Source: an uncultured Collinsella sp.
GTDB taxonomy: Bacteria; Actinomycetota; Coriobacteriia; Coriobacteriales; Coriobacteriaceae
DNA length: 64,000 nucleotides
Assembly: GCA_900546775.1 (NCBI GenBank)
Contig: UREM01000001.1
Location: 1-64,000, forward strand
Direction of reading: 5' to 3'
This document shows positions 8,076 to 16,988 of the stretch, piece after piece; position 1 is the stretch's first letter; each line of letters opens with the position of its first letter. A program made the translations under genes and the position numbers. The notes under the pieces were generated by a model, which saw only the letters and a program-made list of their open reading frames with translations, had not been told where the DNA came from and ran no database searches.

Positions 8076-9389
8076 ATGGACGAACTTTTTCACGTCAGTG
8101 AGCGCAAGTCCACAATCGGGACCGAACTTCGCGCTGGACTGACAACATTCCTGGCGATGGCCTACATCATCGCCGTCAACCCCGCAGTGCTCTCGGGCGC
8201 TGGCATCGATGCGGGAGCGCTCGCCTGCGCCACCTGCCTGGGCGCCGGCATCATGACCATCTGCATGGGCATCTTCGCCAACCGCCCGCTCGCCTGCGCG
8301 TCGGGTCTGGGCATCAACGCCATGATCGCGGGCATCACCACCACCATGTGCGGCGGCGACTGGCACGTGGCCATGAGCGTTATCTTCCTCGAGGGTATCG
8401 TCATCTTGCTGCTCGTCCTTTGCGGCCTGCGCGAGGCCATCATGGACGCCATCCCCGTGGTCCTGCGCCACGCCATCTCGGTGGGTCTGGGCCTGTTTAT
8501 CGCCATGATCGGCCTGTGCGACGCCGGCATCATCACCGCTGGCGCCGGTACGCTCGTCGGCCTGGGCGACATCGCCTCCCCCACCTTTATCGTCGGCATC
8601 ATCTCCATCGTCGTGACGGTTGCCCTGGCTTCCCGCAACGTGCCGGGCTCGCTGCTCATCGGCATCATCGTCGCCGTTATCGCCGGAATCCCGCTGGGCG
8701 TCACCCATGCGCCCGAGGGCCTCATCGCACCGCTCGACTTCTCGACCTTCGGCGCCCCGTTTGCCAGCACTGCCGACGGCAACCTTGCCATCGTGAAGGT
8801 CCTGACCGACCCGATGCTGCTCGTCGTTGCCTTCTCGCTGCTCATGAGCGACTTCTTCGACACCATGGGCACCGCGATGGCCGTCGCCAAGCAGGGCGAG
8901 TTCCTGACCGAGGACGGCAATGTCGAGGACATCCGTCCCATCCTGGTCGTCGACTCCGTGGCCGCTGCTGCCGGTGGCTTTATGGGCGTCTCCTCCATCA
9001 CTACCTTCGTCGAGTCCACCTCTGGCGCTGCCGACGGTGGTCGCACGGGCCTCACCTCCGTCACCACCGGCGTGCTGTTCATTCTCGCCGCGTTCTTCTC
9101 CCCCATCGTCACCATCGTTTCCAGTGCCGCCACCTGCGGTGCTCTGGTCTACGTCGGCTACCTCATGATGAGCGAGGCCTCCGAGATCGACTGGTCCGAC
9201 GTGTCGCAGGGTTTCCCGGCGTTCATGATTGTCGCCGGCGTGCCCTTCACCTACTCCATCTCTGCCGGCATTGGCCTGGGCTTTATCGCCTACGTGATCG
9301 TCGCGCTCTTTAAGGGCGAGGCCTCCAAGATCAAGCCGCTCATGTGGATCGCAGCCCTCGCCTTCCTCGTCTACTTCTTTGTAGCGTAG
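8076..9389 (+). CDS. NCS2 family purine permease (AzgA/PbuG type)
   Basis: This 437-aa permease with 12-14 hydrophobic segments would take up adenine, guanine or hypoxanthine. Its N-terminus (ELRAGLTTFLAMAYIIAVNP) and the central FFDTMGTAMAVAKQGEF segment are typical of the AzgA/PbuG branch rather than the uracil/xanthine branch at 14243. ATG 8076 follows aaggaaaggg; the in-frame ATG at 8031 has no such site. No purine riboswitch was seen upstream. A strong terminator follows at 9418. The last 15 codons recur as a fragment at 11391-11436, a trace of the adjacent duplication. Confidence 0.93.
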   Translation: MDELFHVSERKSTIGTELRAGLTTFLAMAYIIAVNPAVLSGAGIDAGALACATCLGAGIMTICMGIFANRPLACASGLGINAMIAGITTTMCGGDWHVAMSVIFLEGIVILLLVLCGLREAIMDAIPVVLRHAISVGLGLFIAMIGLCDAGIITAGAGTLVGLGDIASPTFIVGIISIVVTVALASRNVPGSLLIGIIVAVIAGIPLGVTHAPEGLIAPLDFSTFGAPFASTADGNLAIVKVLTDPMLLVVAFSLLMSDFFDTMGTAMAVAKQGEFLTEDGNVEDIRPILVVDSVAAAAGGFMGVSSITTFVESTSGAADGGRTGLTSVTTGVLFILAAFFSPIVTIVSSAATCGALVYVGYLMMSEASEIDWSDVSQGFPAFMIVAGVPFTYSISAGIGLGFIAYVIVALFKGEASKIKPLMWIAALAFLVYFFVA

Positions 9390-9417
9390 CGGCAAAGCTG
9401 CCAAAGCAGAACACCAA

Positions 9418-9456
9418 AGCGCGGAGTCGCATCGAGCGGCTCCGCGCTTTTCTTTT
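9418..9456 (+). terminator. Rho-independent terminator after the purine permease
   Basis: Arms agcgcggag (9418-9426) and ctccgcgct (9440-9448) are followed by tttctttt. A diverged copy follows the permease fragment at 11465. Confidence 0.85.
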
Positions 9457-9596
9457 AAAGCCAGGCATCGCACGGACGCGCGATATATTGCTTCCCAAGT
9501 TTTGGACATTTTGCCCTCCAAACGGCACTACCGACGGCTACATCCTGCAGATATGCTGGATATAACCGCATAGGCCCTATGAGGATGGGAGTAACC

Positions 9597-11369
9597 ATGG
9601 CCGCCTTGTTCACGACCCCCAAGCGCAATGACAAAACCTCTGGAGCCCATTTTGTCGAGCCCGACGTGCGCCGTCGCACGCTGCTCGCACACGGCAGCTG
9701 GCGCCGCGTGACACGCCGCATCGTCTGCGGCCTAGCCTGCGCGCTCACGGTAAGTTCGCTGCTCATGCCGAGCGTCTCGCTCGCGGCCGAGTGGGTGGAC
9801 GTCGGCGGCACCCAATACAACGCCGGCACCGCGGCGGGCGACGCCGCCGGCACCTGGAGCTGGGACGGCGCCGACGACATGAAGCTCAACGGCTATAACG
9901 GCGGCGCGATCGAGGCAGCGGGCAAGCTCAACGTGAGCTACGAGGGCAACAACACCGTCACTAACGACAACGGCCGCGGCATCAAGGTTAAGGATGGCGC
10001 GAACGAGAACGCCGAGCTTAATATTCAGGGCGACGCGTCCAGCACGCTCAACGTGACATCTTCTCGTGACGCCATCACTTCCGTCGGCAACATCAACATC
10101 GACGGCGCTGGCACTGTCAACGCCACGAGCACCGAGCACGATGCCATCGATGCCGGGGGCGATGTCACCATCAAGGGCTCGGGAAACGTTAACGCCACGG
10201 GCGATTCGGATGGCATCAGGGCCGACGGCAACATCACGATCGACAACAGCGGAACCGTCACCGCCAAGGCCACCGAGGATCAGGGTATCGATGCTAACGA
10301 GAACCTCATCATAAAGGGCGGCGGCAAGGTAGAGGCAAGCTCTACCAAAGACAATGCGATTTGGGCCGACGGCAACATCGAGATCTCGGGTGGCAGCCAG
10401 GTCAAGGCAAGCTCCGAGGAAGACGCCGCCATCGACGGTAAAAACAGCCTCACGGTCACGAACGCTTCCCTCAACGCAAGTGGCGTTGGGTATGGCATCT
10501 ATGTCTACAAGGGCATCACGCTCGATGGCGCGACCGTGACGGTCCGCGCAAGCTCAGATGGCGGGGAAGCCAGCGCACTCTTCACCGATGAGGACAACAT
10601 CGTCATCAAGAACGGCTCGACTGTGGATGCGCTCGCAGAAGGCAGGTTCTCGGTTGCAATCTCCACCAGTAATTTCTACTCCGACGAAGCGGGTGGCCAT
10701 ATCTACATCAGCGACTCCGTTGTCAAGGCCATAGCCCGCTATGCCGAGACCGGCGGCGACGGCCCCGACCACTACAGTGGAGACCAAAACGACGAAATCA
10801 TCCCTGAGTCCGAGGGCCTGAACATCGGCATCTTCGCGCAGACCGAGAAGGGCATCACGCCCGCGACCATCTCGATCGTCCGCAGCAAGGTCACGGCCGA
10901 GGGAGACACGGCGGCTATCTTCGCCCTTGCCATGAGCGCGGACGGCAAGGCGATCGGCACCATCGAAATCAAGGACGCCATCATCCAGACGCCTGCAGGC
11001 GGCAAAGTCATTGACTATCGCAACAAGGAAGAGCTCAGCGACGGCATCGTCTACGAGGCGGGGCAGACCATTGGCACGGGCGATGCCACGATTGACTCCC
11101 CCTATGACGCCGCTGTCGCCAAGAGCACGGTCATCGTGCCTCCCGAGGAGACCAAGCCCGAGGAAAAGCACGGCAAGACCAAGCCCGAGGGTTCCAAGTC
11201 CGAGGGCACGAAGACAACCAAGACCGTTGCAGTTGCAGCCAAGGGAGCCAAGACCGTCGGCAAGCTCGCGGCAACCGGCGACACCTCGAACGCAGCCATC
11301 GTGGCAGCCGCCCTTGCGGGAACAGCCGCCATCGCCGCAGGCGCCCTGGCGAGTCGCAAACGTTCGTAA
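9597..11369 (+). CDS. Secreted beta-repeat surface protein with LAATGD-type anchor (copy 1)
   Basis: This 590-aa protein has a basic N-region, a hydrophobic signal segment (about residues 42-62, ending SVSLAAEW) and a long array of short repeats (INIDGAGTVNATS, VTIKGSGNVNATG, ITIDNSGTVTAKA) typical of right-handed beta-helix or carbohydrate-binding-like surface proteins. A Lys/Glu/Pro-rich stretch follows. The C-terminus is LAATGD, a hydrophobic helix and RKRS, which looks like a degenerate sortase signal with Ala in place of Pro. ATG 9597 is chosen from gggag 5 nt upstream and from alignment to copy 2. Function is unknown; wall or membrane anchoring and adhesion are inferred. Confidence 0.85.
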   Translation: MAALFTTPKRNDKTSGAHFVEPDVRRRTLLAHGSWRRVTRRIVCGLACALTVSSLLMPSVSLAAEWVDVGGTQYNAGTAAGDAAGTWSWDGADDMKLNGYNGGAIEAAGKLNVSYEGNNTVTNDNGRGIKVKDGANENAELNIQGDASSTLNVTSSRDAITSVGNINIDGAGTVNATSTEHDAIDAGGDVTIKGSGNVNATGDSDGIRADGNITIDNSGTVTAKATEDQGIDANENLIIKGGGKVEASSTKDNAIWADGNIEISGGSQVKASSEEDAAIDGKNSLTVTNASLNASGVGYGIYVYKGITLDGATVTVRASSDGGEASALFTDEDNIVIKNGSTVDALAEGRFSVAISTSNFYSDEAGGHIYISDSVVKAIARYAETGGDGPDHYSGDQNDEIIPESEGLNIGIFAQTEKGITPATISIVRSKVTAEGDTAAIFALAMSADGKAIGTIEIKDAIIQTPAGGKVIDYRNKEELSDGIVYEAGQTIGTGDATIDSPYDAAVAKSTVIVPPEETKPEEKHGKTKPEGSKSEGTKTTKTVAVAAKGAKTVGKLAATGDTSNAAIVAAALAGTAAIAAGALASRKRS

Positions 11370-11390
11370 ACACTTTTTCGCACAGGACGG

Positions 11391-11436
11391 GTGGATCGCA
11401 GCCCTTGCCTTCCCCGTCTACTTCTTCGTAGCGTAA
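11391..11436 (+). pseudogene. Orphan 3' end of the purine permease gene
   Basis: Read in frame this gives WIAALAFPVYFFVA and a stop. That matches the last residues of the permease ending at 9389 (WIAALAFLVYFFVA) with one change. It has no start codon or body and is a by-product of the tandem duplication. Confidence 0.85.
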
Positions 11437-11464
11437 GGGCAAGGCTGCAAAAGCTGAACAATAA

Positions 11465-11501
11465 AGCGCGGAGTCGCCATGCGGCCCCGCGCTTTTCTTT
11501 T
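11465..11501 (+). terminator. Duplicated terminator between the two surface protein genes
   Basis: Arms agcgcgg (11465-11471) and ccgcgct (11487-11493) are followed by tttcttt. It is the copy of the terminator at 9418-9456 and now ends transcription of surface protein copy 1. Confidence 0.75.
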
Positions 11502-11640
11502 AGCGTCGGTCCCTGCGCCGGCGTGCGGCCTATTTCTCCCCCATTTTGGCCATTTTGCCCTCCAAACGGCACTACCGCCGCCAACATCCAGCAGATACGC
11601 TGAACCTAGCCGTATAGGCCCTATGAGAACGGGAGCAACC

Positions 11641-13338
11641 ATGGCAGCCTTGTTCACGACCCCCAAACGCAATGACACTACCGCCGGAACCCATGTTGCC
11701 GAACCCGACGTTCGCCGTCGCATAGGACTCGCGCACGGCAGCTGGCGCCGCGTGACGCGCCGCATCGTCGCGGGCGCCGTGTGCGCGCTCACGGTGAGCT
11801 CGCTGCTCATGCCGAGCGTCTCGCTCGCAGCGGAATGGGTCAAGGTCGGCGGCAACAAGTACAACACCGCGGCGAGCGACGAGGCCGGTACCTGGTCGTG
11901 GGACGGCGCCGACGACTTGAAACTCAACAACTATAACGGCGGCGAGATCCAGGCCGCAGGCAAGCTCAACGTGAATTACTCGGGGACCAACATCGTCACT
12001 GCCGAATGGATCGAAAGCATCAACGTTTCTCATGGCACTAACGAGAATGCCGAGCTCAATATCCAAGGCGACGAGGGCGGCACGCTCAGCGTGACATCTA
12101 CTGAGGACGCTATCCTCTCCACGGGTAATATCAACATCGACGGAGCCGGATCCGTCAACGCCACGAGCGCTGGGCTTGATGCCATCAATGCCGGGGGTGA
12201 TCTCGCTATCAAAGGTTCGGGCAACGTCAACGCCACGGGTGCATCGGATGGCATCAGGGCAAACGGCAATATCACGATTGACGACAGCGGAGTCGTCACC
12301 GCCAGGGCTACCGAGGACAAGGGTATTGGGACCGGCAAGAACCTCACCATCAAGGGTGGCGGGACGGTCGAGGCAAGCTCCGAGAAAGACGCTGCCGTCG
12401 AGGCCAAGGGCAGCCTCGCAGCCACAAACGCCTCCCTCAACGTAAACGGTGTTGAATATGGCGTCTATGCCCACAAGGGCATCACCCTCGATCATGCAAA
12501 CGTGACGGTCCGTGCAAGTAAAGGCAGATACGGTGGCGCCATCGCCCTCTTCACCTACCAGGACGACATCGTCGTCAAGAACGGCTCCACCGTGGACGCG
12601 TTTGCGGAAGGCGAGGTTTCGGCTGCATTCTCCACCAGAAACGATCGACCCAACGAGAAGGGTGGCCACATCTACATCAGCGACTCCGTTGTCAAGGCCA
12701 TAGCCCGCTATGTCGAGAACGGCGACGGCCCCATCCCCTACAGCGAAAACCAAGATGGTGAGACGAGCCCCGAGCCCCAAGGCGAGAACATCGGCATCAT
12801 CGCCCAGACCAGCGAGGGCGTCACACCCGCAGTCATCTCGATCATCCGCAGCAAGGTAACGGCCGAAGGAGATACAGCGGCAATCTTTGCCCGTGCCATG
12901 AGCGCTGACGGCAAGACAATCGGCACCATCAAGATTGAGAACGCCGCCATCCAGACGCCCGAAGTCGGCAAGGTCATTGACTATCGCAAACTCCGTGACG
13001 GCATCTACGAGGCAGGCCAAGCCATCGGCACGGGCGACGCCACGGTCGACTCCCTCTATATCAAAGCAGTCGCCAAAAGCACGACCATCGCACCTCCCGA
13101 GGTAGCCAAGCCGGAAGACCCCAAGCCCGCAGAAAGCAAGCCCGCGGAGTCCAAGCAGGACCCCAAGTCTGAGGGCTCAAAGCCGACCAAGGCCGTTGCG
13201 GCTTCAACCACGAAAGCCAAGACTACCGGCGTGCTCGCGGCAACCGGCGACACCTCGGGTGCAGCCATCGTGGCAACCGTCCTTGCGGGAACAGCCGCTA
13301 TCGCCGCAGGCACCATGGCGAGCCGTAAGCGCTCTTAG
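11641..13338 (+). CDS. Secreted beta-repeat surface protein with LAATGD-type anchor (copy 2)
   Basis: This 565-aa tandem paralogue of the gene at 9597 has the same signal region (LTVSSLLMPSVSLAAEW), the same repeat style and the same ending (LAATGD, hydrophobic helix, RKRS). It lacks about one repeat block (near the HIWADG segment of copy 1) and has a different Pro/Glu/Lys linker with repeated PAESK units. ATG 11641 is chosen because gggag lies 5 nt upstream and copy 1 has the same arrangement; the longer in-frame ORF from 11479 would read through the duplicated terminator. Sequence is best kept at the two ends and more diverged in the middle. Confidence 0.85.
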   Translation: MAALFTTPKRNDTTAGTHVAEPDVRRRIGLAHGSWRRVTRRIVAGAVCALTVSSLLMPSVSLAAEWVKVGGNKYNTAASDEAGTWSWDGADDLKLNNYNGGEIQAAGKLNVNYSGTNIVTAEWIESINVSHGTNENAELNIQGDEGGTLSVTSTEDAILSTGNINIDGAGSVNATSAGLDAINAGGDLAIKGSGNVNATGASDGIRANGNITIDDSGVVTARATEDKGIGTGKNLTIKGGGTVEASSEKDAAVEAKGSLAATNASLNVNGVEYGVYAHKGITLDHANVTVRASKGRYGGAIALFTYQDDIVVKNGSTVDAFAEGEVSAAFSTRNDRPNEKGGHIYISDSVVKAIARYVENGDGPIPYSENQDGETSPEPQGENIGIIAQTSEGVTPAVISIIRSKVTAEGDTAAIFARAMSADGKTIGTIKIENAAIQTPEVGKVIDYRKLRDGIYEAGQAIGTGDATVDSLYIKAVAKSTTIAPPEVAKPEDPKPAESKPAESKQDPKSEGSKPTKAVAASTTKAKTTGVLAATGDTSGAAIVATVLAGTAAIAAGTMASRKRS

Positions 13339-13519
13339 ACGCCCCTGCGCACATGACAGCTCCCGCGAAGACCCTGAGCCCCAGCTCCCCTCCGGCGGTG
13401 GCGTTTTCCATATGCGTCCGCAGGGTATGCACGAGATTGTCTTTGGTCTAGCCCAACCTGCATGAGCCGGCGTGCGACAATGGGGGCCGTCGATATCACA
13501 ACGCCGAGAGAAGCCCGTC

Positions 13520-14185
13520 ATGAAAGCGCATCAAAAGCAGATAACCGTTCATGCACAGCATGCCGAAAGCGCACCAGTCATCTATCTTCCCGTGGTCATA
13601 GGCGACGGCACGGAGGTTTATGAACGCTGCCGAGAGCTCAACTGCCCGCCCTTCACGCTTGTCGGCATTGGCAGCCTCAACTGGAATCGCGAGCTGAGCC
13701 CCTGGGGATGCGACGGTACCGTGCGCGATGCCGAGCCCTTTGGCGGTCAGGCTTCCGGATTTCTCGATGAGCTGTTGAACTGGATAATCCCAGAGGCCGA
13801 GTCGTCGCTTCCTCAGCCGCCCACCTGGCGCGGCATTGCCGGCTACTCGCTCGCGGGCCTCTTCGCACTCTGGTCCCTCTGGCAAACCGACGCCTTTAGC
13901 CGCGCCGCAAGCGCATCGGGGTCGTTGTGGTTTCCCGACTTTGTCGATCGCGCCAGCACGGCCCCTTTTGCCGGCAGCCCGCAAGCCGTCTATCTGTCGC
14001 TCGGCAAAAAAGAGACCAAGACGCCCAACCGCATGATGCGGCATGTGCTCGACGACACGCGCGCGACGGAAGCGTTGCTCATCGCGCGCGGCATTCCAAC
14101 AACGCTGGAGCTCAACCCCGGCAATCACTTTGCCCAAACCGACTTGCGCATGGCCCGCGGCATCCACTGGATATTGACGCATTAA
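13520..14185 (+). CDS. Alpha/beta hydrolase, esterase-like
   Basis: This 221-aa protein has a nucleophile elbow GYSLAG (about residues 110-115) and a late NPGNHF segment that may hold the catalytic His. The overall plan is that of Fes/BesA-type or esterase D-like hydrolases. There is no signal peptide, so it is probably cytoplasmic. ATG 13520 is preferred to 13472 because the family begins near here, though the ribosome-binding site (gagaag) is weak. It ends within a bidirectional terminator shared with the convergent uracil permease. The substrate is unknown. Confidence 0.8.
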   Translation: MKAHQKQITVHAQHAESAPVIYLPVVIGDGTEVYERCRELNCPPFTLVGIGSLNWNRELSPWGCDGTVRDAEPFGGQASGFLDELLNWIIPEAESSLPQPPTWRGIAGYSLAGLFALWSLWQTDAFSRAASASGSLWFPDFVDRASTAPFAGSPQAVYLSLGKKETKTPNRMMRHVLDDTRATEALLIARGIPTTLELNPGNHFAQTDLRMARGIHWILTH

Positions 14186-14222
14186 AAATGGCGCCCGCGC
14201 GTACGCATGGGCGCCATTTTTT
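14184..14222. terminator. Bidirectional rho-independent terminator
   Basis: Perfect 13-bp arms aaaaatggcgccc (14184-14196) and gggcgccattttt (14209-14221) give T-tracts on both strands. It lies between the convergent hydrolase and uracil permease genes. Confidence 0.9.
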
Positions 14223-14242
14223 GATTCAGCTGGACGCAGTTG

Positions 14243-15577
14243 TTACTCAGCAGCCTCCTCAAGCTCGGAGACATCAAACTCAAAGTCGTTACCCGGCAGG
14301 ATGGCGTTGAGCACAATGCCCACCAGCGAGCCCACGGCAAGACCGGAAAGCGAAATCGTCACGCCGCCCAATTCCAACACGATAGCTCCGGCAGTGCTGT
14401 ACGCAATGCCGAGTGAAAGCACCAGCACCAGGGCGGCCACCAGCACGTTGCGGTTGTTCTGGAAATCGACCTGGTTCTCGATGAGGTTGCGGACGCCCAC
14501 GGCGCTGATCATGCCATAGAGCACGAGAGACACGCCGCCGATCACACACGCCGGCATGGCCGCAATGACAGCCGCGAACTTGGGGCAGAACGAGAGCACA
14601 ATGGCACAACATGCGGCAATGCGAATCACGCGCGGGTCAAACACACGCGTTAGGGCAAGCACACCGGTGTTCTCGCCATAGGTGGTGTTAGCCGGAGCGC
14701 CAAAGAGCGATGCGAGAATGGTCGCCAGGCCGTCGCCAAGCAGCGTGCGATGCAGGCCAGGATCGGCGATGTAGTTACGCTCGCAGGTGGAGCCGATAGC
14801 CGAGATATCACCGATATGCTCGATCATGGTCGCAAATGCCAGCGGCATAATGGTGATGATGGCCGTCGTGGCAAGACCGCTATCGAACTGCGGCCCAAAG
14901 AGTGCAAACACGGTGTTGTCCCACACGATGGGCAGACCGACCCACGGAGCGGCGGCAACGCCCGAGAAATCAACCTCGCCGAGCGCAGCCGCAACGGCAT
15001 AGCTCACCACAACGCCCAGCAAAATCGGCACGATCTTGACCATGCCACGGCCCCAGATGTTGCAGATGACGATAACGGCAACGGCAATGACAGCCACAAG
15101 CCAGTTGGTCTGGCAGTTAGCAATAGCGGAACTTGCCAGGATCAAGCCGATGGAAATGACGATGGGGCCAGTCACCACCGGCGGAAAGAAGCGCATAACG
15201 CGCTTGGCGCCAAACGCGCGGAAGAGCGCCGCAAGCACCGGATAGAGCAGACCGGCACAAGCTACGCCCAGGCAGGCATAGGGCAAAAGCTCGGCCTCGC
15301 CGCTGGGCGCGATTGCGGCATAACCGGCAATAAAGGCAAACGACGAGCCCAAGAAGGCCGGCACCTTACCGCGCGACAGGAAGTGGAACAGCAGCGTGCC
15401 CAAGCCGGCAAACAAAAGCGTTGCCGACACCGAGAGACCGGTGAGCACGGGCACCAACACCGTGGCGCCAAACATCGCGAATAGATGCTGCAGACCGAGT
15501 AGGAACATGCGCGGGCGGCCGAGCGGTGACGCATCGTAGATGGCATCGGCGACGGCGGGCGTCGAAGACAGGGACAT
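14243..15577 (-). CDS. uraA: Uracil-xanthine permease (NCS2 family)
   Basis: This 444-aa membrane protein has about fourteen helices. Features of the UraA/XanQ branch include the N-terminal GLQHLFAMFGATVLVP, the FIAGYAAI segment, and EHIGDISAIG and NTTYGENTGVLALTRV in the substrate-binding helices. The last two match uracil permeases better than xanthine permeases. Start ATG 15577 has aaaggac upstream. It is a single gene. An upstream regulator or attenuator was not recognised. Confidence 0.92.
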   Translation of the reverse strand: MSLSSTPAVADAIYDASPLGRPRMFLLGLQHLFAMFGATVLVPVLTGLSVSATLLFAGLGTLLFHFLSRGKVPAFLGSSFAFIAGYAAIAPSGEAELLPYACLGVACAGLLYPVLAALFRAFGAKRVMRFFPPVVTGPIVISIGLILASSAIANCQTNWLVAVIAVAVIVICNIWGRGMVKIVPILLGVVVSYAVAAALGEVDFSGVAAAPWVGLPIVWDNTVFALFGPQFDSGLATTAIITIMPLAFATMIEHIGDISAIGSTCERNYIADPGLHRTLLGDGLATILASLFGAPANTTYGENTGVLALTRVFDPRVIRIAACCAIVLSFCPKFAAVIAAMPACVIGGVSLVLYGMISAVGVRNLIENQVDFQNNRNVLVAALVLVLSLGIAYSTAGAIVLELGGVTISLSGLAVGSLVGIVLNAILPGNDFEFDVSELEEAAE

Positions 15578-15699
15578 GGATGTCCTTTCGAATGGAAGGG
15601 CGATCGGGCATATTGGATAACCTGCCCGAACGATACGATCCGAACCATTGTACGCGATACGCAGTGCCTCGCACGCGCCGCCACCTGCAAACGCTAGCG

Positions 15700-16833
15700 C
15701 TATTTCCAAACGCGTTCGGCGATGCGCCTGACCAGCGCGATCTTCGCCCACTGCTCGTCCTCGGTCAGCTTGTTGCCAATCTCGCAGCTGGCAAAGCCAC
15801 ACTGCGGAGACAGATACAGGTTCTCGAGCGGAACATACTTTGCAGCCTCGTGAATACGCGCAACGATGGCATCCTCATCCTCAAGCTCAGCGGCCTTGGT
15901 GGTCACTAGGCCCAACACGACCTTCTTGCCGGGGGCAACGTACTTGAGCGGCTCAAAGCCACCGGCACGCGGCGTATCGAACTCAAGGTAGAACGCATCG
16001 ACGTTCTCGTGTGCGAACAGATACGGCGCGATGGGGTCGTAGCCGCCCTCGAAGGCATAGGTAGAGTGATAATTACCACGGCACACGTGCGTGTTAATGA
16101 CGAGGTCGTCGGGCTTGCCCTCGATGGCGGCGTTGTTGAGCGCCACGCCCAGCTCGCTCACCTTTTGCAGGTCAACCGGGCTCATGCCAGTCTTGGACAC
16201 AAAGTCGGTATCGCAATAGATGCCCCAGGTGCAGTCATCAAACTGGATGTTGCGGCAACCCGCTGCGTACAGGTCGGCGATCACCGTGCGATAAGCGGCT
16301 GCAATTGCGTCGGCAAGTTCCTCATCGGTCTTATAGACAGCGCGCAGGCTCTCCTGCTGGCCATCGCAGCGGTCGAGCGTAACCTCCGAGAACGTCTGGA
16401 TCGGCGCCGGAATGGTCTGGCGTGCAACGTGGCCCTCCCCCTCGAGTGCCTTGACAAACTTAAAGTGCTCGACGAAGGGGTGGTTCTCGCCGCTGATGGG
16501 GCCGGTCACCACGGCGGTGTCAGCCGTGGTCTCCTCGTCGTGGAACATATAGCCCGTACGCGAGGTGCGGCGTTCAATGCCGTTGAGCCCCCACATAAAA
16601 TCGAGGTGCCAGTAACTGCGACGAAACTCGCCATCGGTAATCACCTGCAGACCGGCGGCCTTTTGCTTGTCCACCAGGTCGCGAATAGCCTCATCCTCGA
16701 CGGCCTTAAGCCCCTCGGCATCGAGCGTGCCTGCCGCATAGGCAGCGCGGGCATCCTTTACGGCCTGCGGACGAAGAAAGCTGCCGACGATATCAGCGCG
16801 AAACGGCGCGTTCGGTTGAATTGAAGTGCTCAT
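15700..16833 (-). CDS. MetE C-terminal domain-like methyltransferase (YxjG/YxjH type)
   Basis: This 377-aa protein corresponds to the catalytic half of cobalamin-independent methionine synthase. Likely zinc ligands are visible: HVC in INTHVCRGNYH, Glu in YLEFDTPR and Cys in SPQCGFASC. The N-terminal half found in full MetE is absent, as in B. subtilis YxjG/YxjH. It probably methylates homocysteine or recycles a related thiol, with a donor that is uncertain. ATG 16833 follows aagggag. The LysR gene upstream on the same strand, and palindromes in the 155-bp gap, suggest dedicated control. Confidence 0.9.
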   Translation of the reverse strand: MSTSIQPNAPFRADIVGSFLRPQAVKDARAAYAAGTLDAEGLKAVEDEAIRDLVDKQKAAGLQVITDGEFRRSYWHLDFMWGLNGIERRTSRTGYMFHDEETTADTAVVTGPISGENHPFVEHFKFVKALEGEGHVARQTIPAPIQTFSEVTLDRCDGQQESLRAVYKTDEELADAIAAAYRTVIADLYAAGCRNIQFDDCTWGIYCDTDFVSKTGMSPVDLQKVSELGVALNNAAIEGKPDDLVINTHVCRGNYHSTYAFEGGYDPIAPYLFAHENVDAFYLEFDTPRAGGFEPLKYVAPGKKVVLGLVTTKAAELEDEDAIVARIHEAAKYVPLENLYLSPQCGFASCEIGNKLTEDEQWAKIALVRRIAERVWK

Positions 16834-16873
16834 AGATATCTCCCTTTGCATTGGTTGCTTTACTGGGACAGAG

Positions 16874-16941
16874 TATGAGCGCTCATATAGCCATCGTAAA
16901 ATATACGTTTATAACAGTTTGATATAGATGCTTCCTATATC
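16874..16941. promoter_or_regulatory. Palindromic operator-like sites upstream of the MetE-like gene
   Basis: A perfect 14-bp palindrome, tatgagcgctcata, lies at 16874-16887. A 21-bp interrupted palindrome, gatatag-N7-ctatatc, lies at 16921-16941. Both are in the gap between the LysR gene and the MetE-like gene, are sized like LysR sites, and flank or overlap the likely promoter. Confidence 0.5.
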
Positions 16942-16988
16942 AGTTGGGACTGCCATGAAGAGATTTGACCTGTACAGGACGCAGCAGT

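Larger units (their letters stand above)
9344..13338 (+). repeat. Tandem duplication of about 2.05 kb (permease tail + terminator + surface protein gene)
   Basis: The segment beginning gtggatcgcagccc at 9344 recurs at 11391. Each copy holds the last codons of the purine permease, a gcgcggag-type terminator, a shared attttgccctccaaacgg block, the same ribosome-binding region and a surface protein gene. The copies are offset by 2,047 bp and have since diverged. Confidence 0.85.

Noticed and set aside
8043-9521. 492-codon minus-strand frame opposite the purine permease
   Set aside because: The product is almost entirely Asp/Gly/His/Arg-rich and lacks domains, as expected for the reverse complement of a membrane protein gene in GC-rich DNA.
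14750-15484. 244-codon plus-strand frame opposite the uracil permease
   Set aside because: Low-complexity shadow with no start signals.
16834-16988. SAM riboswitch before the MetE-like gene
   Set aside because: No S-box-like helices or conserved segments; only palindromes fitting a LysR protein are present.
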